Assembly (NCBI GenBank): GCA_032629725.1
Contig: JAFEVB010000021.1
Location: forward strand, 186,001 to 250,000
DNA length: 64,000 bases
DNA from: Gremmenia infestans
Taxonomy: Eukaryota > Ascomycota > Leotiomycetes > Helotiales > Hamatocanthoscyphaceae
Direction of reading: 5' to 3'
In this document: one piece after another, positions 23,287-35,839 of the stretch
How the letters are laid out: the number at the start of each line of letters is the position of its first letter
How positions within the stretch are numbered: position 1 is the first letter of the stretch
The notes under the pieces: generated by a model
Databases searched by the model: none
Told to the model about the DNA's origin: nothing
The model's input: the letters and a program-made list of their open reading frames with translations, nothing else
Position numbers and translations under genes: made by a program

Positions 23287-24156
23287 GTTTTGACCGATTA
23301 GTATAAAGTTATTCGGGATTTTATATATATCACTTGAAATATTGGGTTGAAATCTTTGACTTCTTAAAAACAGGAAACTTTCCATGGAGTCTTTTCGCGG
23401 CTGAGTAAACTCGGCGTCAAAGAAGTCTTTGAATAATACGAACCATGCTATACTCGCCGGATGCATCAAAAGCTTCGGTATGATAAAGAAAACTACAACA
23501 AAATCCAGGCCATACAAATATGAAGACTAAGAAACCACATCCAGAAGCAGAGCATAACAAGAGCCTGAGCTAAACAGCGAAATAGAACTACTCTCCTATA
23601 ATACTTACTGTACCAGTCAAATTCAATATATTCATTCGAAGCCTGGTATAACAGACAAGGTCATCATGTCGTGAAAGAATACTTCCCCTTGTTCATTACT
23701 ATTGATGAGAAAGGAAAGGAGAAGGACTAGACCTAAAACAGCTTATTATGCGATACAGCTAGTAGCTCCACTCTATGACACATCGGCGATTCGTGAGCCA
23801 AATTAGTTCCATCAACAATACTAGCCCCACAGCTAGAGGTGGGTTGTATAATCCTTGAGCGTGAAGTAAACACCATACTAGTAAGACATTTTATCGACCA
23901 TAGAAATTAATAATGCCAAGAAAAAATGCCAACTAGGCTAGGGCAGCATGTTCATTTCATTCTTCTCATCGACAGGGTATCTACTGGATTTTTTCCCATT
24001 TATCCTCCAAATGCTGCAATCATTGGTTTTGTGAGGAGACCCCAGCCCAACATAAGTGGCACATAGTACAAAATCTTTTTTTCTCCACTCTAACAAAGCT
24101 CATTATATCGTGCCACTATCCTTCGTCATATTCTATACGTACGAAAGAAGGTTTGT
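23287..24156. other. Intergenic region between the helicase and URC4
   Basis: Contains the helicase promoter and the URC4 3' flank. An open frame extends the helicase upstream to 23517, but the ATG at 23286 is preferred. Nothing else recognised. Confidence 0.5.
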
Positions 24157-25846
24157 TTAGAAGACCGTGCCGTCGGACAGGATGGCGATTGGCGGGCACT
24201 GCGTATTTGGTCTCGATATCTCGGCCATTTCTCTGCCTCCCTATTTGTCACTTGTCAATATTAATCTGCGGAAACTGCCAGGAGAGGATGGCTTACCTTC
24301 CAACTACCAGCCTCTAACATCTGCGGCAAGCTCAACTGATTGACACCCTGCAAGTCCAGCTTTTCATTCACCTTCTCGAGTAACAAGTCCAAAAAGCCCA
24401 CAGTAACAGCCCGCCACTCAATAATCACATCATCATCTGGGGAGAACATGGGTACAACTTCCATATCAACCGTCCCCTCTTTTGCATTATTTGCTCTGAA
24501 TTGCTGAATCCCCCGCTTCTCTTCCTGGGGCTTTAGATTCAAGACACCGGTATCGATGAATAGTCCGCCGTTTCTGTACTCCGGGAGGCCGGTCATGAGC
24601 TCGGCACCTGCGAAGTGGATATTCATTAGCTTTGACATGGGTTGCATCAGTGAGTAGCAGAGCCATTGAGTGAGCTTGTGGAATGGCACGATAGTCTCCC
24701 AAGGCTGCGATGTTGGAGATGTGGGCATGGAAGAAAGCGGCCAAGCATCGCCGAGAGGAGTACCATCGATTGCTGTGCGGGAGGAGGGCCATATTGGTGC
24801 GAGGCCATCCATGAGGACCGACCAGAGGGTTGGGAGGACAATGATGGGGACGGAGGAGGCTTGGGTTGTGGGGTGAGAGATGAGATAGTCTGAATGCTGC
24901 GTTAGTTACAGTTCGGAAGCTGAGAGCAAAAAATGGGCGTACCGAGCATGTTTCCAGGTCTACCATCAGCTCCGAAATAGGTATGGTTCTTCAATGCTTC
25001 GGAGAGCTTGATGAGAAGGTCTGTTCGACCATCTAATCCAGCGATTGGGTTGGAATCGGAAACTTGTAATCCACCTCTCATTACCCCCACTGTCAAAGTC
25101 TGCAATCCCTCGCTGTCCACTTGATGGGGCTGGCTCTTGTCGCTGCTGAAGGCGCCACTCTTGAACATTTCCAAGCTCGCAATGGCCAGGCCTTCACTTC
25201 GCTTGTAAACCTTGCCATTCTCAACGCTCTTGTACGACCACGATGTGCCAGCGCCTGCATCGAGTAGGACGGAGACGAGGAAGAGGTCGAGCAGTCTGCG
25301 GCATCGCTCGGATTGATCGACGTTCTTTGGCCAGGTCTTCAAGAGTTCTGCGATACGGTCTCGGCCACCGACACTGAAATGTTGCCATCGGCCATGTGGA
25401 GGGATGCTCGCATAATCGGGTGCAAAGTCGCGCTGTTGTTGTAGACCCCATATTAAAACTGCTCAATTGATGGAAGGTCGCGAAATGAGGGGTAAATATT
25501 TATTTACCTTGATAATTGAAACGACGAATTTTGTGGTGGCATCGAACATGCTCATATCCACGTCGAAATGGTTCAAATTATTCTTCTGCGCCTTCTCCAG
25601 CATAACCGAGCACCTCTCTCGCACCGCGCCAATGCTTCGTAGATATCCCGCGGGGTCGACATGTGCATCAGGAGCCTTTGGCAGGGCAATCTTGGGGAAA
25701 GACATTCTGGTGGAGTATGCGGGTGTGATGGGGGATTTGAGGGAGCTTTGTGAAGATTGGGATTTAATGTCGCCCACGCTGGAGGTCTGGCGGGTGCTGC
25801 CAGATGCTACAGAGCTGGACTTATCTTTGCGTGAGAAGATACCCAT
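24157..25846 (-). CDS. urc4: URC4/Urg3-like uracil catabolism protein (DUF1688)
   Basis: Member of the DUF1688 family, whose yeast member URC4 is needed for the URC route of uracil degradation; the exact reaction is not established to my knowledge. Exons 25846-25508, 25432-24943, 24889-24297 and 24240-24157 splice in frame to 501 residues. Family landmarks include RDFAPDYASIPPHGRWQHF, SVLLDAGAGTSWSY, RSEGLAIASL, GRPGNMLDYL, LWSVLMDGL and GMPEYRNGG-like GLPEYRNGGLFID, ending in the highly conserved SRPNTQCPPIAILSDGTVF-type tail. The N-terminal ~45 residues are Ser-rich and variable. The last exon encodes only 27 residues and is easily missed. Length is as expected, no lesions seen. Confidence 0.93.
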
Positions 25847-28410
25847 GCTGTGTTGTGGATCTTGCTGTTGCTGTTGTGGTGGGCGAAGTTATCGTATTGG
25901 CTGGCTGGCTGGCGATTGGCGATTGGCGCAGAATGTTGATTAGCTGCACTATACAGCAAGCACAGCACCGCACTGCGTAGAATAGGGAGCGACGGGGCTT
26001 GTGACAACGTCTCAGAGCAAGGAGATCAGCGGTCCCATCAAGTCGGACAGGCTGTCAAGATACTGTAGCTACCGGTAGACAAGAGGGGTGATGGCTGGTG
26101 CAGAATATTTATATGCTGTGTTCAGCTGTATCTACAGGTTCTAGCGCGGCAATGTTGTACTTAGTCGTGGAGAGTTGGAAGTAGGTAGGAGGTAAGTTGG
26201 TCAAGGAGGTAGAGGTACGAGTAGAGGTACAAGTAGGTAGAGAATTCAATGAGAGGGACGGATGTGTTCCTAGGTATAGACAAAAGGTTGTGAATGCGCC
26301 GGTAAGGTCTTAAGTAAGTAAGGCAACTAGCTATGATCTTAGGCTAGAGGTAAGTGCACCCGGTGGAGCTCTAGCTCTTCAAAACCCTCCCTACTTTGTA
26401 ACCTGGGTATGATTTCACTCCACTTTCTCCAGTGAATGCGGCTGCCTCTTTGGTCCAATAGGCCGTTTAGGGATAGATACCGTACATACTAGGTATTCTA
26501 GTTCTAGTAGTTCCAGTAGTCCGACCTGGAGTAATTTGCCTAGGTACTTCTCTTGAATTACCTCCCTTTGCCCTTCCACTTCCCCTTTGGTTGCATTGGT
26601 TGGACGGCGACGGCCAGCTGCTTGGAACCTTCAACCTCCAACCTTGCGATGAACTGATGCACCCACCCCAGCGGATACCGTTCACTCCAACGAACCACTC
26701 GAGCCACTACAAGGTACTGGGTCTCGGACTGGCAATGGGTCTGGGACCCCATCCCAATCCCATGCATGGCATGCCAGGCATGGACATTTGTTTGGATGCT
26801 CGACCCAAACTTGGGACCCGACTTGCTTGACGTCTTCAGGGATTGCTTCCAGAACCAGGGCCAGGGTACGACGGTACGGTAGCTCCTTTGACCTTTGACC
26901 ACACGGGAAGTTTAATCGCCTGGCAATCGAAGTCCGGTTCCCCTGCGCACGCTCCCCTATCACCTATCACAACCCCCCCTCGACAGCTTCGGGTCCACAA
27001 GACTGTCTTCCGCGGCCCCGCCAACTACTTTAGAATATCAGAATATAAATTTGAAGTCCCACCTCTCAACAGACGTCTGACTGGAATGGTCTAGGGATCA
27101 GCAGCTACAGTGCTTTAGACAGACGGTGATGGATGCGATGCCATGTCCCCATTGTTACGAAGTTCCGAGTATCACTTTATTATTATTGAACAGGGTTTGG
27201 CTGCACGGAGTCCAACGGGCAAACCCGATATGCAGGTACAGAATCACTCCGCGCGCAATCCCTGCCGATGCTGACAACCTGGGTAGAGGACGAGGACCTT
27301 CTGTTTGCTGGGTGAGGCGAACGCGGCGCCGGCCAAGTCTGCCGTATGCCCGGGATTGGGGGCCTCGCGGAGTTGCAGCTCGCGGAATTACTGGCAAAGG
27401 AGTAGGCTGGTTGCAACTCTACTATCGAGAGTATGTGTGGATGAAGTAGGTGAAGGAAGAGCTGTAAGCACTCGCCATCAAAACTTGCAGAAGGAAGAGG
27501 CAAAATGCCAAAGAGACCGGGAAGAAGCAAGGTGCGCTATTTGTTCTGCCGGTACTAGTTTTGCTTATTGAACGAGGCGGCAATCTATCCCTTCTCTGAT
27601 CTTCACTAGTTGCTATGGCCTTTCTTCACGGTCCCCATACCGACACCGACTATGGATATCGGGTTGGAAGATCGGCCAGCCATGCGAGCATCCAGCTTCA
27701 AGCCATATCAAGCAAGCCCGCACCCGGTGCTCGAGTCATACAAGTTGGGTACAAAGTACTCGTACTGTACTGAGGCTGGTGGATATGATGGAAATGTAGA
27801 AATTGAACCTCCTCTTTTTAGGTAGAAAGGAGGCAGAGGAAGCTGGGAAGCTTAGCTGGAATACCTACCCAGCGTCAGTTCCTGTATGCGACAGCTATAT
27901 TGCATGATCGCAAATAACGCACTGGTTGCCCCCATATCAACCAATATCCTGGATACATCCATACCGGCAGATCCATTTGCGTGCCGCCTGCCACTCAAGG
28001 CACGCAATATTTATCCAACGACAGTTGATATGAAATCCTCTACGACTCTACGAGTCAGTGCATACTTCAGAAGGGTACATATTGCTCTCCAACCTATCGT
28101 ATTATGCCAAGGACGAAATACGGTAGATAGTAACATGAGGCTTGACACGTGAAAAGGGGGAAGGAATCGCTAAGATCGCGTGATGGAGGGAGAGCCGCGC
28201 GCCAAAACTACAAAATACTCGTATGGCATAATACGGCAGCCGAATCGGGAGGACCACGTCAAAATATATTGGCCAGCACAACAACGTCGGGAAGGAGCAA
28301 GCACACGAGTTCAAGAAATCCTACAATCCAACCCCCCACTACGCTCAATGACTTTATGACACATTCCGCGATAACTAAATGTTCAAATCGATTATACCTG
28401 CCCTTTTACG
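25847..28410. other. Long divergent intergenic region between URC4 and the auxilin gene
   Basis: About 2.6 kb without a recognisable gene. Open frames here are short and overlap on both strands. A purine-biased patch at about 26160-26250 is made of degenerate repeats of GGTAGAGGTAC-type words, and short near-palindromic text (catgcatggcatgccaggcatg) occurs near 26760-26785. Two promoters with long 5' UTRs are the likely content. Confidence 0.5.
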
Positions 28411-31239
28411 ATGGATGATTTAAACGGTCTAGAGTGGTCTGCCAGCTCCAGTTCAAATACCACCAAAGCACCTTCAGGCACGGGAAACTACTATCCCACC
28501 TTGCGGCCTACACCACCACCCCAGCTATCCGGACGAGCTACTCCGCTTCCAAACCCAGCTTCGAGTGCCCCTAAATCCTCTGCATTTGCGGCTTCTAAAT
28601 CTGTGACTCAAGACAGCTTCTCCAATCTCGTATCATTTGGCTCCTCCAAATCAAACACCTTATCGCTACAAGAACAACAGGCGAAACTGCTGGCAGACAA
28701 GCGGAAGCAAGAGGAGGAGAAAAAGAGACAATATGAAGCACAATTTGGCAGCTCGCAAGCTTGGGATGGTTTGGGAAAGAGGAGTACAACTTCAACACCA
28801 TCAATAACGTCGCGGAGCGCCACTCCAGCGACCATTCCCTTGCCTACGAACTTTGCTCGACCTGCACCCCCAGCCAAAAGTGGGAGTAATTCTGCGAATA
28901 GCGCAGACGATGATCTATTTGCTGCCTTCAACGCGGATACGAAAGTCGACAATGCGAGCTTCTACCCGCCTCCCTCCATACCTAGTAGCGGAACAAATAC
29001 ACCTGGTTTTGGGGGCAACACGGTTGATTTGAGTCAACCGCAGGCTTGGGAGCAGCCTTCTGGTTCTCTGGGGGGTGATACATTCGGAGATGATGATGAC
29101 CCATTCGGATTGGGGCACATGAAACCTCCCAAGTCTACCCCGATAGCAACAACAGACGACGATGATTTTCTAGGCGATTTAGGGAAACCTGTAGAGGAAG
29201 TGAGGCGGCCCAGTCCCGCGATGAAAGAAGTTGCAATCGAGCCGGAACCGCAAGTTGAATCTGATGATCCCTGGGATAAGGCTGTAGCAGAGCTCGTTGA
29301 TATGGGGTTCTCAGCAGAGCAATCGCGGCGAGCTTTGACAGAAAGTGGATCTGGTCTTGATATCCAAGCTGCCGTGGGGTGGATTTTGAATGATGCCCAT
29401 CGCCAGGCCAAACAAAAACAAGTGAGCCGAGATCCAAGTAGGAACAATGGGCCATCAAATGGAGATGTATCTCGAGATAGACCTAGGCGAGACAATAATC
29501 CAGCGTGGATGCGCGAAGAGGGGCGCGATCGTTCACAACCGAGAAGAGAGGATAATCCATCACCAAACAGCGAAATGGATCTCTCTAGACACGCCGCTGC
29601 TGTTGGCAGTAATTTATTTAAGACTGCAAATTCTCTATGGAAGACATCACAGAAAAAAGTACAGAAAGCAGTCGCCGACTTTCAGCAAGATGGAGATCCT
29701 AGCCAACCAAAGTGGATGCGTGAGGCAGCTGAGAGAGAACAAGAAGAGCGGAAAGCAACAGCAGAGGGACGACCTCGACGTGAGAAACCGGCCCCTGTTG
29801 ATGCTACAGCTACCGATGAGGCTCTTATGCTGGAATCTGGTTCTCGTCCACCGCCAAGGAAAGCAAAAGCCCCTGAGCCTCGCTTCCCGCCTTCAAGCTC
29901 CAGCTCATCACGTGATCACTCTCCTGCTCTTCCTTCAAGGCCCCCAGAGAGAGTAGTGGCGACACCTAGATGGCAACAGACGGCTTCTCCTGATCCACGT
30001 TCACGAATTAACAAACAAGCTGTGGAAGAGCAATCTGCCCAGGCGTATGTCAGTCCTGCACGGCGGAAGAAAACCACCCCACAACCATCACAACCAACTC
30101 CTGAGCCCGATCTGCTGTTCTCATCCGGTCCCTCATTACAGCCGAGACAAGCTCCATCTAGGCCAATACCACGCACAACACCTATCCCCTCCAAACCATC
30201 TACTCCAATTCAAACGCGCCCAAAAGCCCCATCCCGCAACATCCCATCCGTATCTCCCACCGCACTAGCAAAGTCCCACGAGCACCGCCAAGCAGGCACC
30301 ACACACTTCAAACGTGGTGACTACGCTTCGGCCCACCAATCCTACAGTGCCTCCCTAATGTCCCTTCCCACCTCGCACCCCATAACCATAATCCTCCTCT
30401 GCAACCGGGCCCTCACCTCCCTCAAAACTGGCATCCCGAAATCCGCCGTTTCAGATGCTGATACAGCACTCGCGCTCATCGGCCCCGCGCAAGGCCACTC
30501 CGAGGTCATTGATCTAGGCAGCGAGAAAAAAGAAATGAGAGAGTTTTTCGGGAAAGCGCTCATGAGGAAAGCAGAGGCCCTCGAGCAGATGGAAAAGTGG
30601 AGGGATGCGGGCGAGGTGTGGAAGTTATGCGTGGAAAATGGCGTAGGTGGCAGTACAGCTATTCAAGGCCGTACAAGATGCGAGAAAGCCCTCGCTCCCA
30701 AAACCCCTAAATCCGCGACTCCAAAACCACAACCTCGTCCTCCGGCCAAATCCACCATACAAGATCTCAACACCAATAGCGCAGCCGTTGACCGTCTCCG
30801 CAAAGCAAATATCGACGCCGAAAAAGCCGATGACGAGAAATTCGCACTCGCCGATCAAGTTGAAGCCAAGATCTCCACATGGCGAGATGGCAAGAGGGAT
30901 AATCTGCGCGCGTTACTCGGGAGTCTGGATAATGTGATGTGGGAGGGCAGTGCGTGGAAGAAGGTGGGTATGCATGAGCTGGTGCAAAACAACAAGGTGA
31001 AGATTAATTACATGAAGGCCATTGGGAAGTGTCATCCTGATAAGGTATGTATCCTCCCCCTTCTTGTGCGACTGGCAGCGTTGGCGGGGTGGGCGGGGTG
31101 GGCGTAAGATTAAATAAGGGCTAATGAGATGAGATAGTTGCCACAAAATTCCACCATGGAAACGCAGATGCTCGCTGCGCTTATCTTCGCGACGCTGAAT
31201 GAGAGTTGGGATAAGTTTAAAGCGCAGAATGGCATGTAG
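28411..31239 (+). CDS. Auxilin/Swa2-like clathrin-uncoating J-domain protein
   Basis: Cofactor that recruits Hsp70 to clathrin-coated vesicles and drives uncoating in the cytosol. Exons 28411-31044 and 31138-31239 give 911 residues. The N-terminal ~280 residues are Ser/Pro-rich with DDDDPFGLG and DDDDFLGDLG acidic-Phe motifs of the clathrin-binding type. A UBA domain follows (about 285-330, AVAELVDMGFSAEQSRRAL). Basic and Pro-rich linkers lead to three TPR-like helix pairs (about 620-730, starting HRQAGTTHFKRGDYASAH). A C-terminal J domain of auxilin type closes the protein, with HPDK (875-878) just before the intron and LPQNSTMETQ / FATLNESWDKFKAQNGM in exon 2. UBA-TPR-J is the layout of yeast Swa2. 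Without the small last exon the J domain would be cut after HPDK. Confidence 0.93.
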
Positions 31240-31450
31240 ATAGACAAATAGATCCTTATTGTATAGAAAGACAATTAAGACTTGGTATTGCTTAGCCAAG
31301 GGTCTCTTTGAACTATTCGGGCTGGCATAAATAGTGCTCTGAATTTTGCACAGGTAGCAGAACAACTTGTATTTCCGTCAGAAGACAAATCTTTGAACAA
31401 GTGCCCCTCCTGTCCTCTTGATCCCGGCTAAGCCCCATCCCATTATCTTT

Positions 31451-31752
31451 TCATCTCCAACATCTATCACAGCATTCGGCACATTGGCCGCAGTCTTTAC
31501 AAGTAGAGGTCAGGTGTATACCGCACGTGCAGTGGCCGAAAACGCCCTTGCAGTGCTTTGAACATTGACCGCATTTCGCAGGCTCATTCTGATAGCCTTA
31601 TGTAGAACATTTCGGTCTATTGAATAAAGATTAACATTACATCACAATACATCACATAACATGTCTAAAGAGAAGATAAAGAAATATATAACCTGCTTTT
31701 CGATCTCTTGATAATTCCCACCTTTTGTGGAAGGCATATTGTTGGGAGGCAT
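31451..31752 (-). CDS. Metallothionein-like small Cys-rich protein, 65 aa
   Basis: Two small exons, 31752-31693 and 31588-31451, joined by a 104-nt intron (GTTATA...ATCAG) in phase 0. The 65-residue product starts MPPNNMPSTKGGNYQEIEKQ and then has 11 Cys in the last 45 residues. Spacing is C-x2-C-x3-C-x6-C-x-C-x7-C-x2-C-x2-C-x2-CC-x2-C, ending in WR. There is no signal peptide, which fits a cytosolic metal-chelating protein of metallothionein type rather than a secreted effector. It is convergent with the auxilin gene, whose stop lies only about 210 bp away. The assignment rests on composition; a zinc-ribbon or RING fragment is an alternative, but the density of CxxC and CxC is higher than in those. 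Confidence 0.7.
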
Positions 31753-33246
31753 GCAACCCGTAGTATCTGAGTATTCGGTCTTCTACATTTTCCCTACGAT
31801 TAGCTACATCGGATAACTACGTCGGGAATATATGCTTCCTACTTCGTAGATACTGTACTTGCGTGAATTGTCGGCTGCTTCCTGTGATGTCTAGACAGAC
31901 TCTCCGTGATTGTGTCGAGTTTGGAAGCAGAAGATGATATGTTAGTTTGACCTTTGAAATAAAGAAGGCAAGGGAGATGAATGTAGCAAAAGACAAAGGA
32001 CTGCCTTTTATCTTTTATATATTCAGGTTTCAGGATTCCACGTAAGCTCCATGCACCATTGAAATGCGAAGATGGAGTGTGATATGGCAATCAACAGATC
32101 CTAGGGAAGGTGTACCTATTTAGGGAGCAGAGCGATCCCGCTCGCTATACATTGTCCAACGAATTGCGTTTCTGTGATCTCAACAAGCATGAAGGCTTTG
32201 CATCATCTTGATGATAATCTGTCTAGTGTGTTACCAGAGTGCGCTGTTAAGGCAACACGAAAATGTCATCGTAAATCCTAGCTAGAACCATATGAGCAGC
32301 TGATCACCGTCAGCTACCATAGAACGCCTACTATAGGATAGTGTTCTCACATACCCATGTTCCTTGTCAGGCACTCTAGATTGAGCACACACTACCGACC
32401 TAGTGTGCCCTGACCATGACAGGATGAAAGGCATGATCCTTTGCCGTTTTGCGTCTGGAGAATTCATGATTCAGATGTACGTTCTTCATGTTTATTAGGC
32501 GTCTTTGCATGTGAGACACTTTTCACTAACTACAATTGAGATGTTTTTTTCTTTTTCATTAGCTAGCAAATGCCAGCCTTGGATGCTTGCATCTTGTGTA
32601 TACGTACTTGACGTAAGAGATCTGTTTGGCAGGAAAAGCTATTGGGATCTGAGAAGAAAGAGGCTTAAGGCATTTGGTCTGCGCTGTAGATACATTGGAT
32701 GGATGTCGGGGTCAACGGCGGCGGTCAAATGGACTGTCTATAGTACGGGTCACAATCTATTGACGGTTTTTGACAGCCCAAATTGGCTTTTCGTTTTCAG
32801 CGTCACCTGACCCAACTCACATGCCACCCACAATCACTAGCCAGCTGGAGGTGATCACCCTTCGATGCGTCCCGACCCCTCCTGTCGAAGAAAACCGTCC
32901 ATAGACAATTTAATGCGCACAAGCTCAGGCTTCTCAACTGGCCGAAAGGATGGCTGCTAGATGTGGGTTTCACTGTTCAATTCCAGAAATTTCGTTCTCG
33001 CTGTCTGAAGTTTTTTACAGTACTACCGCAGCGTCCATTATCACGTGAAAGGGGTCGGTACCACCGTGGACCACGAACACGAATACTGAAACGACCATTG
33101 GTGGTTTAGGCATGACATAATTACTAAGCATACCTTCAACAGCCCGAGTCAGGCAGGGTCACGTAAACCGCGACGCGTGTGTTGCGGTATTCAACACAAC
33201 ACGACAAACACATTTCCCCTTCATTCGTCTCATTCAACTCCGTGTT
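31753..33246. other. Divergent intergenic region before CDC27
   Basis: About 1.5 kb with no recognised gene; the open frame at 32505-32810 lacks any domain. It holds the promoters of the metallothionein-like gene and of CDC27. The CDC27-proximal 200 bp contain an ACGCGT hexamer and CACGTGA-type words. Confidence 0.5.
33173..33178. promoter_or_regulatory. ACGCGT (MCB-like) hexamer 69 bp upstream of CDC27
   Basis: Exact ACGCGT, the yeast MBF site, close to the ATG of a cell-cycle gene. The position and the gene's role make regulation plausible; no other support is available from sequence alone. Confidence 0.35.
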
Positions 33247-35839
33247 ATGGCAGGACACGACCTTCCCATTGCTGAAGATTTACGACATCTAATCTATTAT
33301 TTCCTGGATAACGATCTCCTGTCCAACGCCCTCTTCATTGCAACTCGACTTCTAGCTCATGAACCATCCCCGGATGCCACGCATATTCTCTCTCACTGCT
33401 ACCTGAGGTTAGATCAACTGAGCGCAGCGGCTGAGCATAGTGAGTTGTTTGGCAAAACGGGGCAGCATCTTGGTTGTACATATGTGTTCGCGAAGTGCTG
33501 CCTTGGCCTTGGCCAGTTCAAGAACGGCATACAAGCGCTTGAGCAATCCAAATCTATGTGGAACAAAGCTGACAACTGGGGTAAGTATTGCAATATGCTC
33601 GTGTTCACATCATTGAAATAAGCTAATCCATATGTTATTGCGCAGGCAAACACTCGGAAATCAATCGGCGAACCCTCCCAGATGCTGCCTCGATATACTG
33701 TTTGTTGGGAAAGCTGTATGAGGGTTATAATGATGTCAAAGCGGCAGTAGAGTCTTACAACAAGGCTCTGAAGCTGAATCCATTCATGTGGGACGCATTC
33801 ACACATCTCTGTGATACAGGTCACTCAACTTGTCTGTAGTGCGCTCGAACATACTAACAGGCCCAGGTGTTGCTATCAAGACCTCCAATATCTTCAAACC
33901 GTCTTCAAATATACTAGCCCCAATTTTGGAGCCCTCATCTTCGAGGTCACCGTCTTCAAATATTCCAGATCTGTCATCTCGCAGGATTCTAGGAGACTAC
34001 AGATCAAACCAAACTCGGACGATAACTTTGTCGAGTGCTGACCCATACAGCACATCCACTTGCCACAACCTTCAACTTTACTCCGAAGAGTCAAAGCCTT
34101 TCCTGGGACCCACCAAGATTCCTCATGATTTGCCTCCCAAGGACATGGCCAACAGTAGAGTGGGCACTAGCCCCAAGATATCAGGTGTGGCAGACATAGC
34201 ATCTACTGCTCAAGATCCTGGCCTGCAAACTGCACGAGATAATAGAAGTGGAATCTCAGCGTATACAATCCCTAAAGCCCCTCAATCTTCGACAAGAAAG
34301 AGCCGGACTCTTGGGATAGAATCAGTTGGTGTGCATACCCGGACACAACAAACTCTTATAAGCAAGGGTAGAGATCCCCAGCTTATAGGGAGAGATAGAG
34401 CTTCTAGATACTCCGGATCTTCCGCCTTAGTGGTTAGCCATAAAAGATTAACATCTGGACAGTTTGCACGCCAAAGTCAGGAATCCTCCGGCGACGGAGT
34501 AGGAACGAGAAGGAGCGTTCGGTTAATGAGCCAATTTCGTCCTTCAAATATATCGAATTTGAGCAACAAAGGCAATAATCGCGAATTCAGGACACCAAAA
34601 GTCCCAAGTCTAAAATGCCCTGGCAAAAGCTCGACCCCAATTCCTATACAAGTCGAAAGTAACCGTACAGATGCTAAGGATTTTGAATCTTGTCCCGAGT
34701 CTCTTGGTTTCCTGCCATCGACTTCTGAACGTTGCAAGGCCCTTCACTTGCTCTTGGGTCTATTCAAGAAATTCGGCGAAGGTTATTACCTATTAACTCA
34801 TTTCAAATGCCGGAAGGCTCTTCAACTCTTCGAATCCATTCCGAGTTCGCAACGAGAAACAGCCTGGGTTCTCTCACAGATGGGGCGAGCTCACTTTGAA
34901 CAAGCAAATTACGCAGAAGCAGCGCGAACTTTCGCAAAGGCACGAGCTATCACTCCTCTTTGCACAGAAGATATGGATATCTACTCAACTTCCCTGTGGC
35001 ACTTGAAACGTGATGTTGACCTCGCTTTTTTATCTCACGAGCTTGTGGAGTTGGACCGTCTATCGCCACAAACATGGTGCGCTGTTGGGAACTCGTTCTC
35101 ACTCCAGCGAGATCACTCAAACGCCATAACGTGCTTTAGGAGGGCTACGCAAATTGATCCTAAATATGCATACGCATTTACGCTAGAAGGGTATGAACAC
35201 ATTTCCATTGAGGAGTACGACAAAGCAATACATGCTTTCCGCCGGGGTATTGGAGCAAAGAAGAGGCACTACAATGCATGGTATGGTCTAGGGATTGTTC
35301 ACCAGAAGCTTGGAAAGTTTGATCTAGCAGAGATCTATTTCCGTACTGCCTCTAAAATCAATCCTACAAATGCTGTGCTAATAGGCTGCATTGGAATGGT
35401 ACATATCCATTATATCATGTTGCATACTTGGATTCTAACTTACAAAATCCTCAGGCTCTTGAAGGGAGGAAAGATCTGAATATGGCGTTGCAGTGGTATA
35501 CCAGAGCGTGTGATCTGTCACCCGATTCAATCCTTGTACGGGAAAGAAAAGCAGATGTTCTCCTCAATCTGAAGGATCTACACGGAGCTTCTGTAGAATT
35601 GGCCATCTTAAGAGATCTTGCACCTCAAAAGGCCCATGTGTACGTTCTGCTTGGGCGAATGTATGGCTTGGCAAATGAAACGGAGAAGGCGATTCAGAAT
35701 TTTACAGTTGCTCTCAGCCTAAATCCGCAGGTAAGTTTTTCTCTAGCTTTATCATATCTTAATAAACTCTTACAAAATATAGGCAAGTCAGTCCATAAAA
35801 TCAGAGATCCAATCCCTCGAGGATAAGAACAAGTCATAG
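33247..35839 (+). CDS. cdc27: Anaphase-promoting complex subunit CDC27/APC3 (BimA)
   Basis: TPR scaffold subunit of the APC/C ubiquitin ligase; it binds the IR tails of Cdc20/Cdh1 activators and Apc10. Exons 33247-33580, 33646-33819, 33861-35398, 35455-35730 and 35783-35839 splice in frame to 792 residues. N-terminal TPRs occupy about 1-165 (HLIYYFLDNDLLSNALFIATRLL, then LGKLYEGYNDVKAAVESYNKALKLNP). A Ser/Thr-rich linker follows (about 170-450), probably phosphorylated. At least seven C-terminal TPRs follow (about 455-775; VGNSFSLQRDHSNAITCFRR, YGLGIVHQKLGKFDLAEIYF). Intron 2 carries a perfect TACTAACAG end. The gene is intact although RIP-degraded retrotransposon DNA begins directly after its stop codon, so its 3' UTR must lie in or end at that DNA. 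Confidence 0.95.

Noticed and set aside
26467..27571. Cluster of overlapping open frames of 60-115 codons on both strands
   Set aside because: They occur in GC-richer intergenic DNA where stops are rare; none has a domain or splice partner.
32505..32810. 101-codon plus-strand open frame upstream of CDC27
   Set aside because: No domain, composition like surrounding non-coding DNA.
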